From Paenibacillus wynnii (GTDB taxonomy: Bacteria; Bacillota; Bacilli; Paenibacillales; Paenibacillaceae), in the NCBI RefSeq assembly GCF_000757885.1, contig NZ_JQCR01000001.1, positions 248,001 to 312,000 on the forward strand: 64,000 nucleotides of DNA. Reading direction: 5' to 3'. Of this stretch, positions 41,754-52,273 are shown in pieces (within the stretch, counting starts at the first letter, position 1; every line of letters starts with the position of its first letter). The notes beneath the pieces are model-generated. The model saw nothing but the letters and a program-made list of their open reading frames with translations. It had not been told where the DNA came from and made no database searches. Position numbers and translations under genes: made by a program.

Positions 41754-43159
41754 GTTCTTCCCTCCCCATTGTCCGGCAGCAGAACAAATTGTATCTCAAA
41801 CCGGGTGCCTTCTCCTAATTTACTGGAAACCTGTAATTCTCCACCCTGTACCTCAACTAGTTTTTTCACAATGGACAGGCCTAATCCAGTACCTCCAAAT
41901 TGGCGGGAACGGGATTTTTCTACTCTATAGAACCGTTCGAAAATATAAGGCAGCTCTTCTTCAGGAATACCTATCCCAGTATCCTCCACAATTAAGGTTA
42001 CCCGTTTGGAGGTATACACCAAATGAACATCGATGCCCCCTTGCTCTGTATAACGAATGGCATTCTCCAGCAGATTTAGTACGATTTGCTCCATTCGTTT
42101 CCCATCTGCATGAACCAATGATGCCTTTCCAGATTGACTGTTGGTTAGTCTTAGGCTCTTATCCTTTGCCTTCAATTCAACCTTCCTGACGGCCTGTTCA
42201 ACCAACTCAGAAAGATCGATTCGTTCGAATACCAGTGAAATTTTGCCTTCTTCCATCTTTGCCATATCAAATAAATCATCCACTAAATGCTGAAGCCTTA
42301 CGGCCTCTTGATAAATAATGTCCAGATAACGATCTTTCTCTTCCTCGGTTTCGTATAGCTTATCTTTAACTACCTTGGAGTATCCCTCCAAATAGGTGAT
42401 AGGAGTTCGTAATTCATGAGAAATGTTAGAAAATAACTCTTGGCGGGTATCTCGGTAGTGCTGGAGATCAATCGCTAAATCATTTATGGCATCCGCTAGA
42501 CTTCCGATTTCATCTTTACTTTTGATTTCCAACCGGGTTTCAAGTTCACCTCTTGCAATTTTACGGGTCGCCTTTTGCATTTGTAGAAGCGGTCGTGATA
42601 ACACTTGGGCAATAATCCACGTAATTCCTAAGGCTAACAAAAATGCTCCCGTACCGGAAAGGATCAGTAAGTTTCGTACCCCTGATAAAGATTGTTCCAT
42701 TTGTTCCGTAGAGGACATTACATAAAGAGCCGAGGTAATAACTCCACCAGCAGTTATCGGTTGCCCGGAAACAAAATAACGATTTCCCGATGGATCTTCA
42801 TACAGTAAGCTAACCTTTTCCCCAGAAAAAATCTTCTTAAGATCTGATGCCCGGATAAAGGTTCTGTCTGTGGAATCATGCACCCCTGAATGGAGGGTTA
42901 CACTTCCACTTTCCAATATATTAAAAATACTAACATTTGAAAATTCCGCAAAGGTCATCATCGTTTGCTCCGATGTAGTATCGGCGGCATTTGCCATAAC
43001 CGTAAAGTGAGAGGTGATCTCCTCCGTTTCTCTCCGCATTTCGGCAGAATAGAAATTGGTGAACATTCTATCTATAGCAAAGCCCAAGAATAATATAACG
43101 ATCAAGAATACCGAAATGATCACAAGACCTAATTTCAAACCGACCCGGTTACTTCTCAT
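41750..43159 (-). CDS. Sensor histidine kinase (HAMP, HisKA, HATPase)
   Basis: A 469-residue sensor. Membrane helices near 9-29 and 165-186 flank an extracytoplasmic domain of about 130 residues; a HAMP domain follows (LSRPLLQMQKATRKIARGEL). The phosphoacceptor His lies in FSNISHELRTPITYLEGYSK. The ATP-binding domain shows NLLENAIRYTE, VEDTGIGIPEEELPYIFERFYR and GTGLGLSIVKK. It overlaps the response-regulator gene by 4 bp. With the CWB2 lipoprotein upstream, sensing of envelope state is a reasonable guess. Confidence 0.93.
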   Translation of the reverse strand: MRSNRVGLKLGLVIISVFLIVILFLGFAIDRMFTNFYSAEMRRETEEITSHFTVMANAADTTSEQTMMTFAEFSNVSIFNILESGSVTLHSGVHDSTDRTFIRASDLKKIFSGEKVSLLYEDPSGNRYFVSGQPITAGGVITSALYVMSSTEQMEQSLSGVRNLLILSGTGAFLLALGITWIIAQVLSRPLLQMQKATRKIARGELETRLEIKSKDEIGSLADAINDLAIDLQHYRDTRQELFSNISHELRTPITYLEGYSKVVKDKLYETEEEKDRYLDIIYQEAVRLQHLVDDLFDMAKMEEGKISLVFERIDLSELVEQAVRKVELKAKDKSLRLTNSQSGKASLVHADGKRMEQIVLNLLENAIRYTEQGGIDVHLVYTSKRVTLIVEDTGIGIPEEELPYIFERFYRVEKSRSRQFGGTGLGLSIVKKLVEVQGGELQVSSKLGEGTRFEIQFVLLPDNGEGRT

Positions 43160-43863
43160 TCTATTTCTCCGGAAACATGAAATTTATAACCGACTCCCCA
43201 AACCGTTTGAATCGGATTATAACTCATACCCGCCCTTTGCAGCTTTTCGCGAATATTCTTAATATGGGTATCCACAACCCGAATCTCACCCTCGTAATCG
43301 TGTCCCCATAGCCTTTCCACCAGTTCTTCCCTAGTAAAGGCACGCTGACTGCTCTGGGCTAACACAACGAGTAAATCGAACTCCTTTTGGGTGAAATCGA
43401 TTGTAAGATCTTGAATACGCACCTCCCTGGCATCCGGAAAAATGCTTAACTGTGGAAATTCTATCACCCATTGCTGAGGTTGTAAGACTTGAGTGATCGT
43501 TGATCTACGGATTAACGAATAGATTCTGGCCAATAGCTCTTCAGGTTCAAAAGGTTTAGTTAAATAATCATCCGCACCCATTCCAAGCCCATGAATCTTG
43601 TCTTTCGTTTCAGTCCGTGCTGTGAGCATCAGAATGGGTACCGTTAAGGTCTCCCTAACTACCTTACACACTTGCCATCCGTCCATATCAGGCATCATTA
43701 CATCCAGCAGGATGATATCAAATTCATATTTCTTAATCATGGATAATGCCTCTAAACCCGTTGAAGCTTCTTGAATACGAAATCCTTCTTTCATTAAATA
43801 AATACGCAGTAAGTTTCTCATATTCCATTCATCATCTACTATTAATACCTGAAGTTTCGACAT
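43156..43863 (-). CDS. OmpR/PhoB-family response regulator
   Basis: A 235-residue regulator. The receiver shows VLIVDDEWNMRN, phosphoacceptor Asp in DIILLDVMMPDMDG and Lys in YLTKPFEPEEL; the winged-helix output domain follows (LTIDFTQKEFDLLVVLAQ, RLWGHDYEGEIRVVDTHIKNIREKL, GVGYKFHV). The second of two adjacent ATGs (43861-43863) is best spaced from AAGGTGG. OmpR-type proteins bind direct repeats of about 11 bp upstream of -10, exactly what is seen at five promoters around this gene. Confidence 0.93.
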   Translation of the reverse strand: MSKLQVLIVDDEWNMRNLLRIYLMKEGFRIQEASTGLEALSMIKKYEFDIILLDVMMPDMDGWQVCKVVRETLTVPILMLTARTETKDKIHGLGMGADDYLTKPFEPEELLARIYSLIRRSTITQVLQPQQWVIEFPQLSIFPDAREVRIQDLTIDFTQKEFDLLVVLAQSSQRAFTREELVERLWGHDYEGEIRVVDTHIKNIREKLQRAGMSYNPIQTVWGVGYKFHVSGEIE

Positions 43864-43888
43864 CATGCCCACCTTCTTTATTTTCTGA

Positions 43889-45079
43889 TTAATGGCCGGA
43901 ATGAGGGTTACCGCCAGAAGCTGGAGAAATCTCCAACATATCATCAATTTCACTTTGTGCTGCTGCAGAGATAGTATTTGCATCACCAGTTATCCAAGCA
44001 TGATTATAGGGACCTTCTGCCGGCGACTTTTGAAACTTCGGTTGAAGAGTTGCTGTAAACTCCATTACGGGGTCCGGCATCCCATCCTTATCTGTAAAAA
44101 TCAACGGAGCATGTTTTCCTAAATGACTAAATGGAGCCGCCGCGATAGCCAGCATAGTGGAATCTGTCGTCGTAAATGAGAAGTTATGTCCGGGCGTACC
44201 GATTCCCCAGCCAAACTCATTCCTTGTGTCTTTAAACTGGGCAAAAGCGATCGCGTTTTCATAAGGATCATCCCCAGCTATTCGTGTTACCTTTCCATAC
44301 GTCTTTAATTCATCTTCAACCTGAGCAGATATAACTGATTTTGGACCAAGTACATAGATAGTCGCATTTCCCGCACGCTCCTTCAGTGCCGCAACGGTTG
44401 GTGCAGGAATTTCCTCTTTTTTCACATACAGTAAAGGTTCAGGCATATGGGCTATCCAGTTTACAGCAGGCAGCGTATATTCTGGGCTGTCCATGGACCC
44501 GATAATTACAGCCTGAGGGAGCTCTCCAGCAGCTTTCGCATAATAGGCATCAATTGCCTTAGCTACAGCCGCCGGTTCGTCACCTGCAATCTTATCGGTT
44601 TTCATTTTCAAAGATTTCAATTGTTCTTCAACGCTTGCCGCTACAGGGCCCACAATAACGATTTGAATATCATTGTTGCCTTCTGCACCCCTTGGTTTCA
44701 GACGCTTAAGCTCATCCATAGTAGCTGAAGGAACACTCTCTTTATCGAAAAAGAGAACCGGTCCATTGCTGGGATGATGAATTAAATCGGTGCTTACCGC
44801 AGCGATCTGCCAGTTGCTTACATCCGTTAAGACAACACTGGAGGGTCTGTTGTTATCCGTCTTTGCTGTCCAAAGCGTACGAGAGACCAGAACCGCCGCC
44901 TCTATGGGATCGGACGTGTTAATACGTGTTGTATTCTTTGTGCCTATCCAAGGTACGGAGACGGAAGTATCACTGGTTTCTTTGGTTTCAGCTTTAGGCG
45001 CTTTATTGCCTGTTTGGCAGCCAGATAAGACTCCACTTATCAACAACGTCAATGTGCCTATAATTAAAACCTTTTTCAT
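43889..45079 (-). CDS. Cell-wall-binding repeat 2 (CWB2) lipoprotein
   Basis: A 396-residue surface lipoprotein with lipobox VLSGC. Three repeats of the CWB2 kind follow, each combining alternating sheets and helices with phrases such as PVLFFDKESVPSATMDELKRL, PLLYVKKEEIPAPTVAALKE and PLIFTDKDGMPDPVMEFTATL. CWB2 domains attach proteins to wall polymers. The C-terminus ends with a short His-containing GGNPHSGH. It is the first gene of the operon with the OmpR-type two-component system 25 bp downstream and may be part of its sensing circuit. Confidence 0.85.
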   Translation of the reverse strand: MKKVLIIGTLTLLISGVLSGCQTGNKAPKAETKETSDTSVSVPWIGTKNTTRINTSDPIEAAVLVSRTLWTAKTDNNRPSSVVLTDVSNWQIAAVSTDLIHHPSNGPVLFFDKESVPSATMDELKRLKPRGAEGNNDIQIVIVGPVAASVEEQLKSLKMKTDKIAGDEPAAVAKAIDAYYAKAAGELPQAVIIGSMDSPEYTLPAVNWIAHMPEPLLYVKKEEIPAPTVAALKERAGNATIYVLGPKSVISAQVEDELKTYGKVTRIAGDDPYENAIAFAQFKDTRNEFGWGIGTPGHNFSFTTTDSTMLAIAAAPFSHLGKHAPLIFTDKDGMPDPVMEFTATLQPKFQKSPAEGPYNHAWITGDANTISAAAQSEIDDMLEISPASGGNPHSGH

Positions 45080-45121
45080 GTTATTCCCTCCGTTTTGTAA
45101 TTTCTCATTTTTATTAATCCT

Positions 45122-45154
45122 ACTTTACCCAATAAATATGTAGAAACTATGAAG
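45122..45154 (-). promoter_or_regulatory. CTACATA-type box and -10 before the CWB2/two-component operon
   Basis: On the minus strand CTTCATA (45148-45154) and CTACATA (45137-45143) repeat with an 11-bp period, and TAAAGT (45122-45127) follows after 9 nt. This implies autoregulation of the two-component operon. Confidence 0.75.
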
Positions 45155-45224
45155 TACAATGGAACCAAGGCTAAATGGACACAGTATGCCGCATTAATTT
45201 CTAGCCAAACACGCTTCGCAATGA

Positions 45225-46655
45225 TTACTCTTCTAACGATAAAATATATTGTACTGTAGCTTTGTCCGATATAGCCGGGATTTGAAATTCGAGTTCATAG
45301 GTTTCAGCACCTTTTCCTGTAATGAAAACCCAATCCCCTTCATCCACCTGTTCCAATGCTTCCTTGATGGCTAAAGTTCGATCAGGAATTACCAACCCTT
45401 TTGGATTCAAATCGTAAAGACTTTGTTCCATTTCATGATATGTAACCCCATCTAAATCATCAAAAGTAAGAATACTCACATCACTTAATTCCTGGGAAAC
45501 ATTAACCATTTCTCTGCGTTTACCGGTGTCCCTATTTCCCCGAAATCCAAAAATATGAAAAACGCGTGTAGCACCGGCTTCTTTAGCTGTTTGCAAACAA
45601 TGATTAAAGGCTTCAGCCGTATGCGCATAATCTATGACGATAATAGCTCCAATGGGGTGTTTTAAAATTTCAAATCGGCCTGGAACCCCCGGAAACATTT
45701 CTAAAGCCTTGATGATGCTACTACTGGAAAGACCCATTTGTCGAGCTGTTAAAAAGGCCATAGAGGCATTAAGAACATTGTGAAACCCAAGTATTTTTAG
45801 ATTCAAGTTATAGGTCTGATTGGCTTCCACAATTTGTGTAGAACCAGTGGTTATACATCTATTAACTTTCAAATCATAATTATCTTCATCACCTAACAAA
45901 AGGATATGCTCATCTCTAAGGTTCAGCCGCGGTATGAGCTTCTTTCCCCAATGGTTATAGTGGTTTACTATAGCTTTTCCCTCAGGTTTTAGTTGATCGA
46001 ACAAACCAGCCTTTACAGAAAAATACTCATCCATATCTTGGTGGTAATCAAGGTGATCTCGATCCAAATTGGTAAATAAACAGTAGTCAAATTGCATTCC
46101 TGCTACTCGGTATTGGGTTAGGCCTTGGGAAGAAACTTCAATAATTGCATACTCATCTTCACTTAGAGCAAGCTGCCTTTGTAATTCGAGAGCGTCAGGA
46201 GTGGTGTTTTTGGTAGAGAATACTTGTCCATTTACAACATTATTCAGACTCCCAAAAAGGGAGCAGGTCTGACCGCAAGCTTCCAGTATAGCCTTTAGCA
46301 TAAAGGAAGTTGTCGTTTTCCCATTAGTTCCTGTTATGCCGATAACCGTCTTTTTTTGTGAAGGATTACCGTAATATAGGCATGCTATTTGAGCTAAAGC
46401 TGATCGGCTGCTTGGAACTTGAATGTAGGGAACTGTTAAATTCGTTAAATCCTTTTCCCCTACAACTACACTTACTCCAGCTTCTATAGCTTTATCAATA
46501 AAATTATGCCCATCCACCTTAAATCCAGGAATAGCAACAAATATCTCGCCTGTCTGTACAGTGTTCGAGTTAATGGAGATCCCCTGAATATCGATATCCG
46601 GAAAATGAATATTTTTCCCAGTTCCTATGTGATCTAATAGTGCGTATAATTTCAA
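45225..46655 (-). CDS. murE: MurE-like Mur ligase (UDP-MurNAc-tripeptide synthetase paralogue)
   Basis: A 476-residue ATP-dependent amino-acid ligase. It has the N-terminal UDP-binding domain (ISINSNTVQTGEIFVAIPGFKVDGHNF), the P-loop GITGTNGKTTTSF, the central domain (NTTPDALELQRQLA, NLDRDHLDYHQDM) and the C-terminal domain (GRFEILKHPIGAIIVIDYAH, RGNRDTGKRREM). The DNPR motif that selects meso-diaminopimelate is absent; the equivalent stretch reads TFDDLDGVTYHEM. As a lone gene outside a division cluster and with this change, it is probably a secondary paralogue with another substrate. The symbol is by family only. Confidence 0.75.
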   Translation of the reverse strand: MKLYALLDHIGTGKNIHFPDIDIQGISINSNTVQTGEIFVAIPGFKVDGHNFIDKAIEAGVSVVVGEKDLTNLTVPYIQVPSSRSALAQIACLYYGNPSQKKTVIGITGTNGKTTTSFMLKAILEACGQTCSLFGSLNNVVNGQVFSTKNTTPDALELQRQLALSEDEYAIIEVSSQGLTQYRVAGMQFDYCLFTNLDRDHLDYHQDMDEYFSVKAGLFDQLKPEGKAIVNHYNHWGKKLIPRLNLRDEHILLLGDEDNYDLKVNRCITTGSTQIVEANQTYNLNLKILGFHNVLNASMAFLTARQMGLSSSSIIKALEMFPGVPGRFEILKHPIGAIIVIDYAHTAEAFNHCLQTAKEAGATRVFHIFGFRGNRDTGKRREMVNVSQELSDVSILTFDDLDGVTYHEMEQSLYDLNPKGLVIPDRTLAIKEALEQVDEGDWVFITGKGAETYELEFQIPAISDKATVQYILSLEE

Positions 46656-46726
46656 CTACACTCACTCCTACAATTTATGTAATATAGAGTATTCACAAAA
46701 TGTAAGGGTTATATTTACGCTCTCAG

Positions 46727-46936
46727 ATGTTATCCATGGTTTATGACGAGCTTACGCAAAGAGAACTTGACCTTGCAAGGCTGCTTATAGAGGGATACAA
46801 CTCAAAGCAAATTTCCGAAAAATTATTTTTGACTCAGGGAACGGTAAAGAACTATCAACATAAGAACTGTGATACACCGTTCGTCATTTCCCCCACAATC
46901 TCGGGGGACATCCCTCTCTCAGATCCTGACGGTTAA
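46727..46936 (+). pseudogene. Truncated LuxR-type HTH fragment
   Basis: The frame encodes LTQRELDLARLLIEGYNSKQ and then ISEKLFLTQGTVKNYQ, a LuxR/NarL C-terminal helix-turn-helix cut off inside the recognition helix region and followed by unrelated residues. The receiver part is missing and there is no ribosome site at the ATG. It is a relic of a response-regulator gene. Confidence 0.65.
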
Positions 46937-46972
46937 GAAATTTAGAACTCCCTACTAGTGTAGTTCGTTTAT

Positions 46973-47018
46973 AAAAAGGGATAGCCCTAAAGCCGAGTGG
47001 CCCTGGGGCTATCCCTTT
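46973..47018 (-). terminator. Terminator of the second DUF2933-like gene
   Basis: AAAGGGATAGCCC / GGGCTATCCCTTT stem 7 bp behind the stop codon, with a T-rich run on the minus strand. Confidence 0.8.
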
Positions 47019-47024
47019 GATAAT

Positions 47025-47219
47025 TTATTGGGACAAATTCAGAATTTCTTGTTTCATTCTTTCATTTTGCACTTTCAGCTCATTATAGTCTTGATGAAGG
47101 GTCCAATCCGTTTGTGATTGATTGGAATGAGAACCACGACCATGCATTCCTTTCATCCCAAACATCATATATACCATCATCAGCGGACAAATCAACAATA
47201 GCAGCAAAGACCAATCCAT
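47025..47219 (-). CDS. DUF2933-like small membrane protein (paralogue)
   Basis: A 64-residue protein, MDWSLLLLLICPLMMVYMMF at the N-terminus, then KGMHGRGSHSNQ and a coiled-coil-like tail (YNELKVQNERMKQEILNL). It is clearly related to the protein at 41283-41474. An AGAGGAGG site lies upstream. It is divergent from the SleB-like gene, with a CTACATA-type box between them. Confidence 0.82.
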   Translation of the reverse strand: MDWSLLLLLICPLMMVYMMFGMKGMHGRGSHSNQSQTDWTLHQDYNELKVQNERMKQEILNLSQ

Positions 47220-47271
47220 TTGTATTCCTCCTCTGTAAGTTGCTTTCTTTTCATATTTTCATTGTAGAAGG

Positions 47272-47304
47272 ATCATGTGTGATTACCATGTAGAAAGAGT
47301 GCGT
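47272..47304 (-). promoter_or_regulatory. CTACATG box and -10 before the second DUF2933-like gene
   Basis: On the minus strand CTACATG (47287-47293) is followed after 9 nt by CATGAT (47272-47277). The distal half-site at 47298-47304 is weak (ACGCACT), so this is the poorest member of the set, but the spacing is the same. Confidence 0.5.
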
Positions 47305-47361
47305 ATTTCAAGGACTTATTGAGCTTTGATTGAAATCATATTAACTTCCAATATGTGATTG

Positions 47362-47390
47362 TTGTACACGCCAAAAAGCCCCTATATAAT
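47362..47390 (+). promoter_or_regulatory. Promoter of the SleB-like gene
   Basis: TTGTAC (47362-47367), a 17-bp spacer and a consensus TATAAT (47385-47390), 19 bp from the ATG, which is unusually close to the AGGAGGGG site. Confidence 0.6.
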
Positions 47391-47409
47391 CCTTTATTAG
47401 GAGGGGACT

Positions 47410-48054
47410 ATGAATAAATTTAAAATTTATGCTATATTGCTATTGTTTCTGTTACTAAATACAACCATGATAAGCTCTATTGTCAGTGCTGCACCTGTTC
47501 TGAAATCCGGGAGCCAAACAGGAGATGTATGGGATCTCCAATATCGGTTATCCACACTAGGTTTTTATACTCAGCCTCTAGATGGAAGCTATGGTGTACA
47601 TACAAAAGCCGCCGTTTTTAAATTTCAAAAAAAATACGGATTATCGCCCGACGGTATCACAGGAGCTCGTACTTGGGAATTGCTTAAGAAACATTCCTTA
47701 AATATATACGAAATGGACATCCTGGCTAAAATCATATACAGCGAAGCACGAGGCGAGGCCTATAAGGGGCAGGTTGCTGTTGGTGCTGTGGTAATGAACC
47801 GGATTCAATCTAACCTGTTTCCAAATCATATAAAAGGTGTTGTGTTTCAACCTGGTGCATTTACGGCTGTAGATGATGGCCAGTATTGGCTCATTCCCAA
47901 CAGGACTGCTTATTTAGCTGCTCTGGATGCTGTTCGCGGATGGGACCCGACACAAAATTCACTCTATTATTTCAATCCGGATACAGCGACTAGCAAGTGG
48001 ATTTGGTCCCGTCCTCAAAATCTTAAAATAGGGAAACATATTTTCACTAGTTAA
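47410..48054 (+). CDS. Secreted cell-wall hydrolase, SleB-like (PG-binding + Hydrolase_2)
   Basis: A 214-residue exported hydrolase. A signal peptide (about 1-27, ending VSAAP), a peptidoglycan-binding_1 domain (about 30-95; GDVWDLQYRLSTLGFY, DGITGARTWELL) and a SleB/CwlJ-type hydrolase domain (about 103-214; LAKIIYSEARGEAYKGQVAVGAVVMNRI with the catalytic Glu in SEARGE) are visible. SleB proteins degrade spore-cortex muramic-lactam peptidoglycan, so a role in germination or wall turnover is likely. Confidence 0.9.
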   Translation: MNKFKIYAILLLFLLLNTTMISSIVSAAPVLKSGSQTGDVWDLQYRLSTLGFYTQPLDGSYGVHTKAAVFKFQKKYGLSPDGITGARTWELLKKHSLNIYEMDILAKIIYSEARGEAYKGQVAVGAVVMNRIQSNLFPNHIKGVVFQPGAFTAVDDGQYWLIPNRTAYLAALDAVRGWDPTQNSLYYFNPDTATSKWIWSRPQNLKIGKHIFTS

Positions 48055-48077
48055 GTCCATGGATTCAAAAATCTTTT

Positions 48078-48110
48078 AAAAACCCGAAGGGAATTTCCCT
48101 TCGGGTTTTT
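48078..48110. terminator. Bidirectional terminator between SleB-like and GH1 genes
   Basis: AAAAACCCGAAGGGAA / TTTCCCTTCGGGTTTTT, a nearly perfect palindrome with T tracts for both convergent genes. Confidence 0.88.
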
Positions 48111-48118
48111 TCGAGTTT

Positions 48119-49624
<1,506 letters not shown>

Positions 49625-49647
49625 TCATGCGAAAGGAGAATAAGCCG

Positions 49648-50616
49648 ATGTCCACTCTTGCCAGAATTGCTAGGCTGTCGGGCTTTTCCAAAGCCACAGT
49701 GTCCCGAGTTCTGAATCACTCCCCTCATGTCAGCCCGGAGACCCGTGAGAAGATTCTCGCCATTATGAAGGAGAAGGACTATGTGCCCAATCGGAATGCC
49801 ATTTCTTTATCCAAAGGCCAAACCCAGCAAATTGGCATGATTACCATGGACCTCAACGAGCTTATCCTGCGCTTTATGAACGGATTCGTAGAAATTTCCG
49901 GCCGGCACGGGTTTCAGACCATTATTTATACCACTGGCGGAGATAAGGAAAAGGAGCTTCAGGCCCTCGAGGATCTCAAAAGAAAAAGAGTCGACGCCCT
50001 GCTCATTCTGACCTCGGTGAACGATAAGAATGTCATCTCTTCCTACTGTAAATACGGGCCGATCGTGTCGTGGCAGCGCATGGATCATCCGGATATACCG
50101 TCTGTTGCCATGAATCAATATGACGGATATGCCCTCGCTATGGAGCATTTGATTGAGAAGGGCTATACGCGTATCGCTAATGCCTTCGGCCGCCCCAGCA
50201 GCATCAACACTCGGAGCAGACGGCTGGCCTATGAGCAAATCATGGCTAACAACAATCTTCCCGTGATCGAGAAATGGTATTACTCTTCTATTTATAGAAT
50301 CGTTGACGGAGAGCAGTTGATGCAGTCCCTGATGGGCGAAACAGACCGGCCGGATGCAATTCTGTGCTCCAATGATTTGGTGGCAGCGGGCGTTCTCAGC
50401 GAAGCGCGCAGGCAGCGAATAGACGTGCCCAGAGATCTGGCAATCATCGGTTTCGACAATTCAGAGTTGTCTCGGACCCTCGGAATCACGACCGTTCGGA
50501 ATCCGATTGCGGGGCAGGCGGAGAACGCTTTTCTTCTAATGGCTCCAGCGCTGCTAGGGCGGAACATGGAGCTTCAACCGCTGTCGTTCAGTCTGGTGAA
50601 ACGGGAGACAACGTAG
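49648..50616 (+). CDS. LacI-family transcriptional regulator
   Basis: A 322-residue repressor with HTH LARIARLSGFSKATVSRVLNH and a sugar-binding domain (IGMITMDLNELILRFMNGF, AIIGFDNSELSRTLGITTV). The ATG at 49648 follows AAAGGAG by 9 nt; an earlier in-frame ATG would overlap that site. It is divergent from the GH1 gene and is its likely regulator. Confidence 0.92.
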   Translation: MSTLARIARLSGFSKATVSRVLNHSPHVSPETREKILAIMKEKDYVPNRNAISLSKGQTQQIGMITMDLNELILRFMNGFVEISGRHGFQTIIYTTGGDKEKELQALEDLKRKRVDALLILTSVNDKNVISSYCKYGPIVSWQRMDHPDIPSVAMNQYDGYALAMEHLIEKGYTRIANAFGRPSSINTRSRRLAYEQIMANNNLPVIEKWYYSSIYRIVDGEQLMQSLMGETDRPDAILCSNDLVAAGVLSEARRQRIDVPRDLAIIGFDNSELSRTLGITTVRNPIAGQAENAFLLMAPALLGRNMELQPLSFSLVKRETT

Positions 50617-50719
50617 TGGCGATGAATGATCGATCTAATTGGACTTACATTTGGACCAGAGGAACATGTCTGGGCTGTTGTATGTCATAGGTATATTCCC
50701 AATTTAACTCCTACCGGAT

Positions 50720-52111
50720 TTACCCTAGTTCCCAACCGGGCAAGTATTCCTTGGTGTTCAGCAGCATCTCCTGCATTAAATCTCTGGCGTCCCGGACGCC
50801 GATGGACACGAGCGGATCGGCCGAGAAGGCCCGGAAGGCGAGATTCGTATCTTGGTGCAGGCCCGCCTGCAGCGTAGTCTCCTGATTCGCGACATGGCGC
50901 AGAACCAGCGATTCGACCTCTGCGGGCAAGCGGCCGGCAGCAACCGGTGTGATCCGGTTTTGCGACAGCACGGCATTGGTTTCTACTACTGAGTCCAGCG
51001 GGAAGCCGCTCATTTGACCAATATTCGGAATATTCACATTGGTAACCAGATCTCCGAGGCCTAGTAGCGCTTTGATCTGGAGCACGCCCTCCTCGCCCGA
51101 ACCTTTCAGCTTTAACGGCTCGTCTCCATTGACCATCCGTTCCGATTGCTCCATCAGCCGAATCCGGTTCTCCTTTCGCCAGGAAATCGGTGTCAGGTTA
51201 AACTTCCAGTACGCAATATCCTCTGGCGACCCTAAATACGCTTTACCGCAGAATTCGGCCAAATGACGATCACCGGCTGCCGCGATAATTCCATACCGAA
51301 GGAACAAGTCAAATTTGACGCGATGAGCCGAGTCGAAGTACTGATTCATCCAATGCTCCTTTTTCTGCTTCGTAAAGCCCTCCTTATAGTATTTTTGGGC
51401 AAATTCCTTATAAAGCGGCAGCAGATCCTTTCCGTCGTACTCCGCCCGGTCGATCCAGGTGAAATGGTTGATACCGAGCACATTCGTTTTGATCTCATCT
51501 CGACGAATCCCGGTAATACCCTTTAAGTCTGCCAGCATATCCGCAAGAAGCTTTTGCACCTCAAACACCTCATGGCAACATCCAAAGGCCTTTACTTCCG
51601 GGAATACCTCGTACAGCGTTCTCGTGCACAGAGTCATCGGATTCGTATAGTTGATCACCCATGCTTCAGGACAGAAGGACTTGATCGCTTCCGCAATCTG
51701 GACATAGATCGGGATAACCCGAAGGGCACGAATCATTCCGCCAGGGCCCACAGTATCGCCAACCGATTGATAGATTCCATACTTCTCCGGTGTATGCACA
51801 TCGGAAGCCATTTCATCAAAGGTCCCCGGCACGATCGAGATGATGACGAAATCGGCGCCGCGGAGAGCCTCCTCCAAGGTGTCCACGGCTTCATAACGCC
51901 ACTCTCCTTGCGATTCGGGGAGCAAGGTCAACCGATTTCCAATGATCTCATTCCGCCGGGCTGCCTCCTTATCGATATCATACAGCTTGACTGTACCGGA
52001 CAATTCAGGGCTCAGTGCCAGATCGCTCATCAATCCCCAGGCCCATCCGCGTGAACCGCCTCCGATATAAGCAATTTGCAGTTCCTCTATACGATTTCCG
52101 TTCTTGATCAT
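50720..52111 (-). CDS. GH4 family NAD- and metal-dependent glycosidase
   Basis: A 463-residue enzyme. The N-terminal Rossmann motif reads IAYIGGGSRGWAWGLMSDL; the metal-binding Cys and His are in FGCCHEVFEVQ, and NVLGINHFTWIDRA is the conserved GH4 segment. Family members use NAD+ and a divalent metal to open alpha- or beta-glycosides by redox chemistry, some on 6-phosphates, others on galactosides or galacturonides. The substrate cannot be fixed here; relatives with this motif set are annotated as alpha-glucosidase, alpha-galactosidase or alpha-galacturonidase. AGGAGGAA precedes the ATG. It is divergent from a cupin-AraC regulator. Confidence 0.88.
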   Translation of the reverse strand: MIKNGNRIEELQIAYIGGGSRGWAWGLMSDLALSPELSGTVKLYDIDKEAARRNEIIGNRLTLLPESQGEWRYEAVDTLEEALRGADFVIISIVPGTFDEMASDVHTPEKYGIYQSVGDTVGPGGMIRALRVIPIYVQIAEAIKSFCPEAWVINYTNPMTLCTRTLYEVFPEVKAFGCCHEVFEVQKLLADMLADLKGITGIRRDEIKTNVLGINHFTWIDRAEYDGKDLLPLYKEFAQKYYKEGFTKQKKEHWMNQYFDSAHRVKFDLFLRYGIIAAAGDRHLAEFCGKAYLGSPEDIAYWKFNLTPISWRKENRIRLMEQSERMVNGDEPLKLKGSGEEGVLQIKALLGLGDLVTNVNIPNIGQMSGFPLDSVVETNAVLSQNRITPVAAGRLPAEVESLVLRHVANQETTLQAGLHQDTNLAFRAFSADPLVSIGVRDARDLMQEMLLNTKEYLPGWELG

Positions 52112-52273
52112 GTTCAGTTCCTCCTAGAGTTTGTGTATAGAGATTCATTTCATATACACAGATTATCAAAATAATAGTTTTTTTCTCCGCATATAAACGC
52201 TTATTTCCCATTAATGCCGCTTTTTTTGCTATAGTTAAGTCAAAAAATAAATGGGCTCGAAAGGAGTATTCCG

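Noticed and set aside
46727..46936. Functional small LuxR regulator
   Set aside because: The helix-turn-helix is cut short, the following residues are unrelated and there is no ribosome site.
51554..52054. 166-codon plus-strand frame opposite the GH4 gene
   Set aside because: Antisense to conserved GH4 motifs; composition (His/Arg-rich) is typical of a shadow frame.
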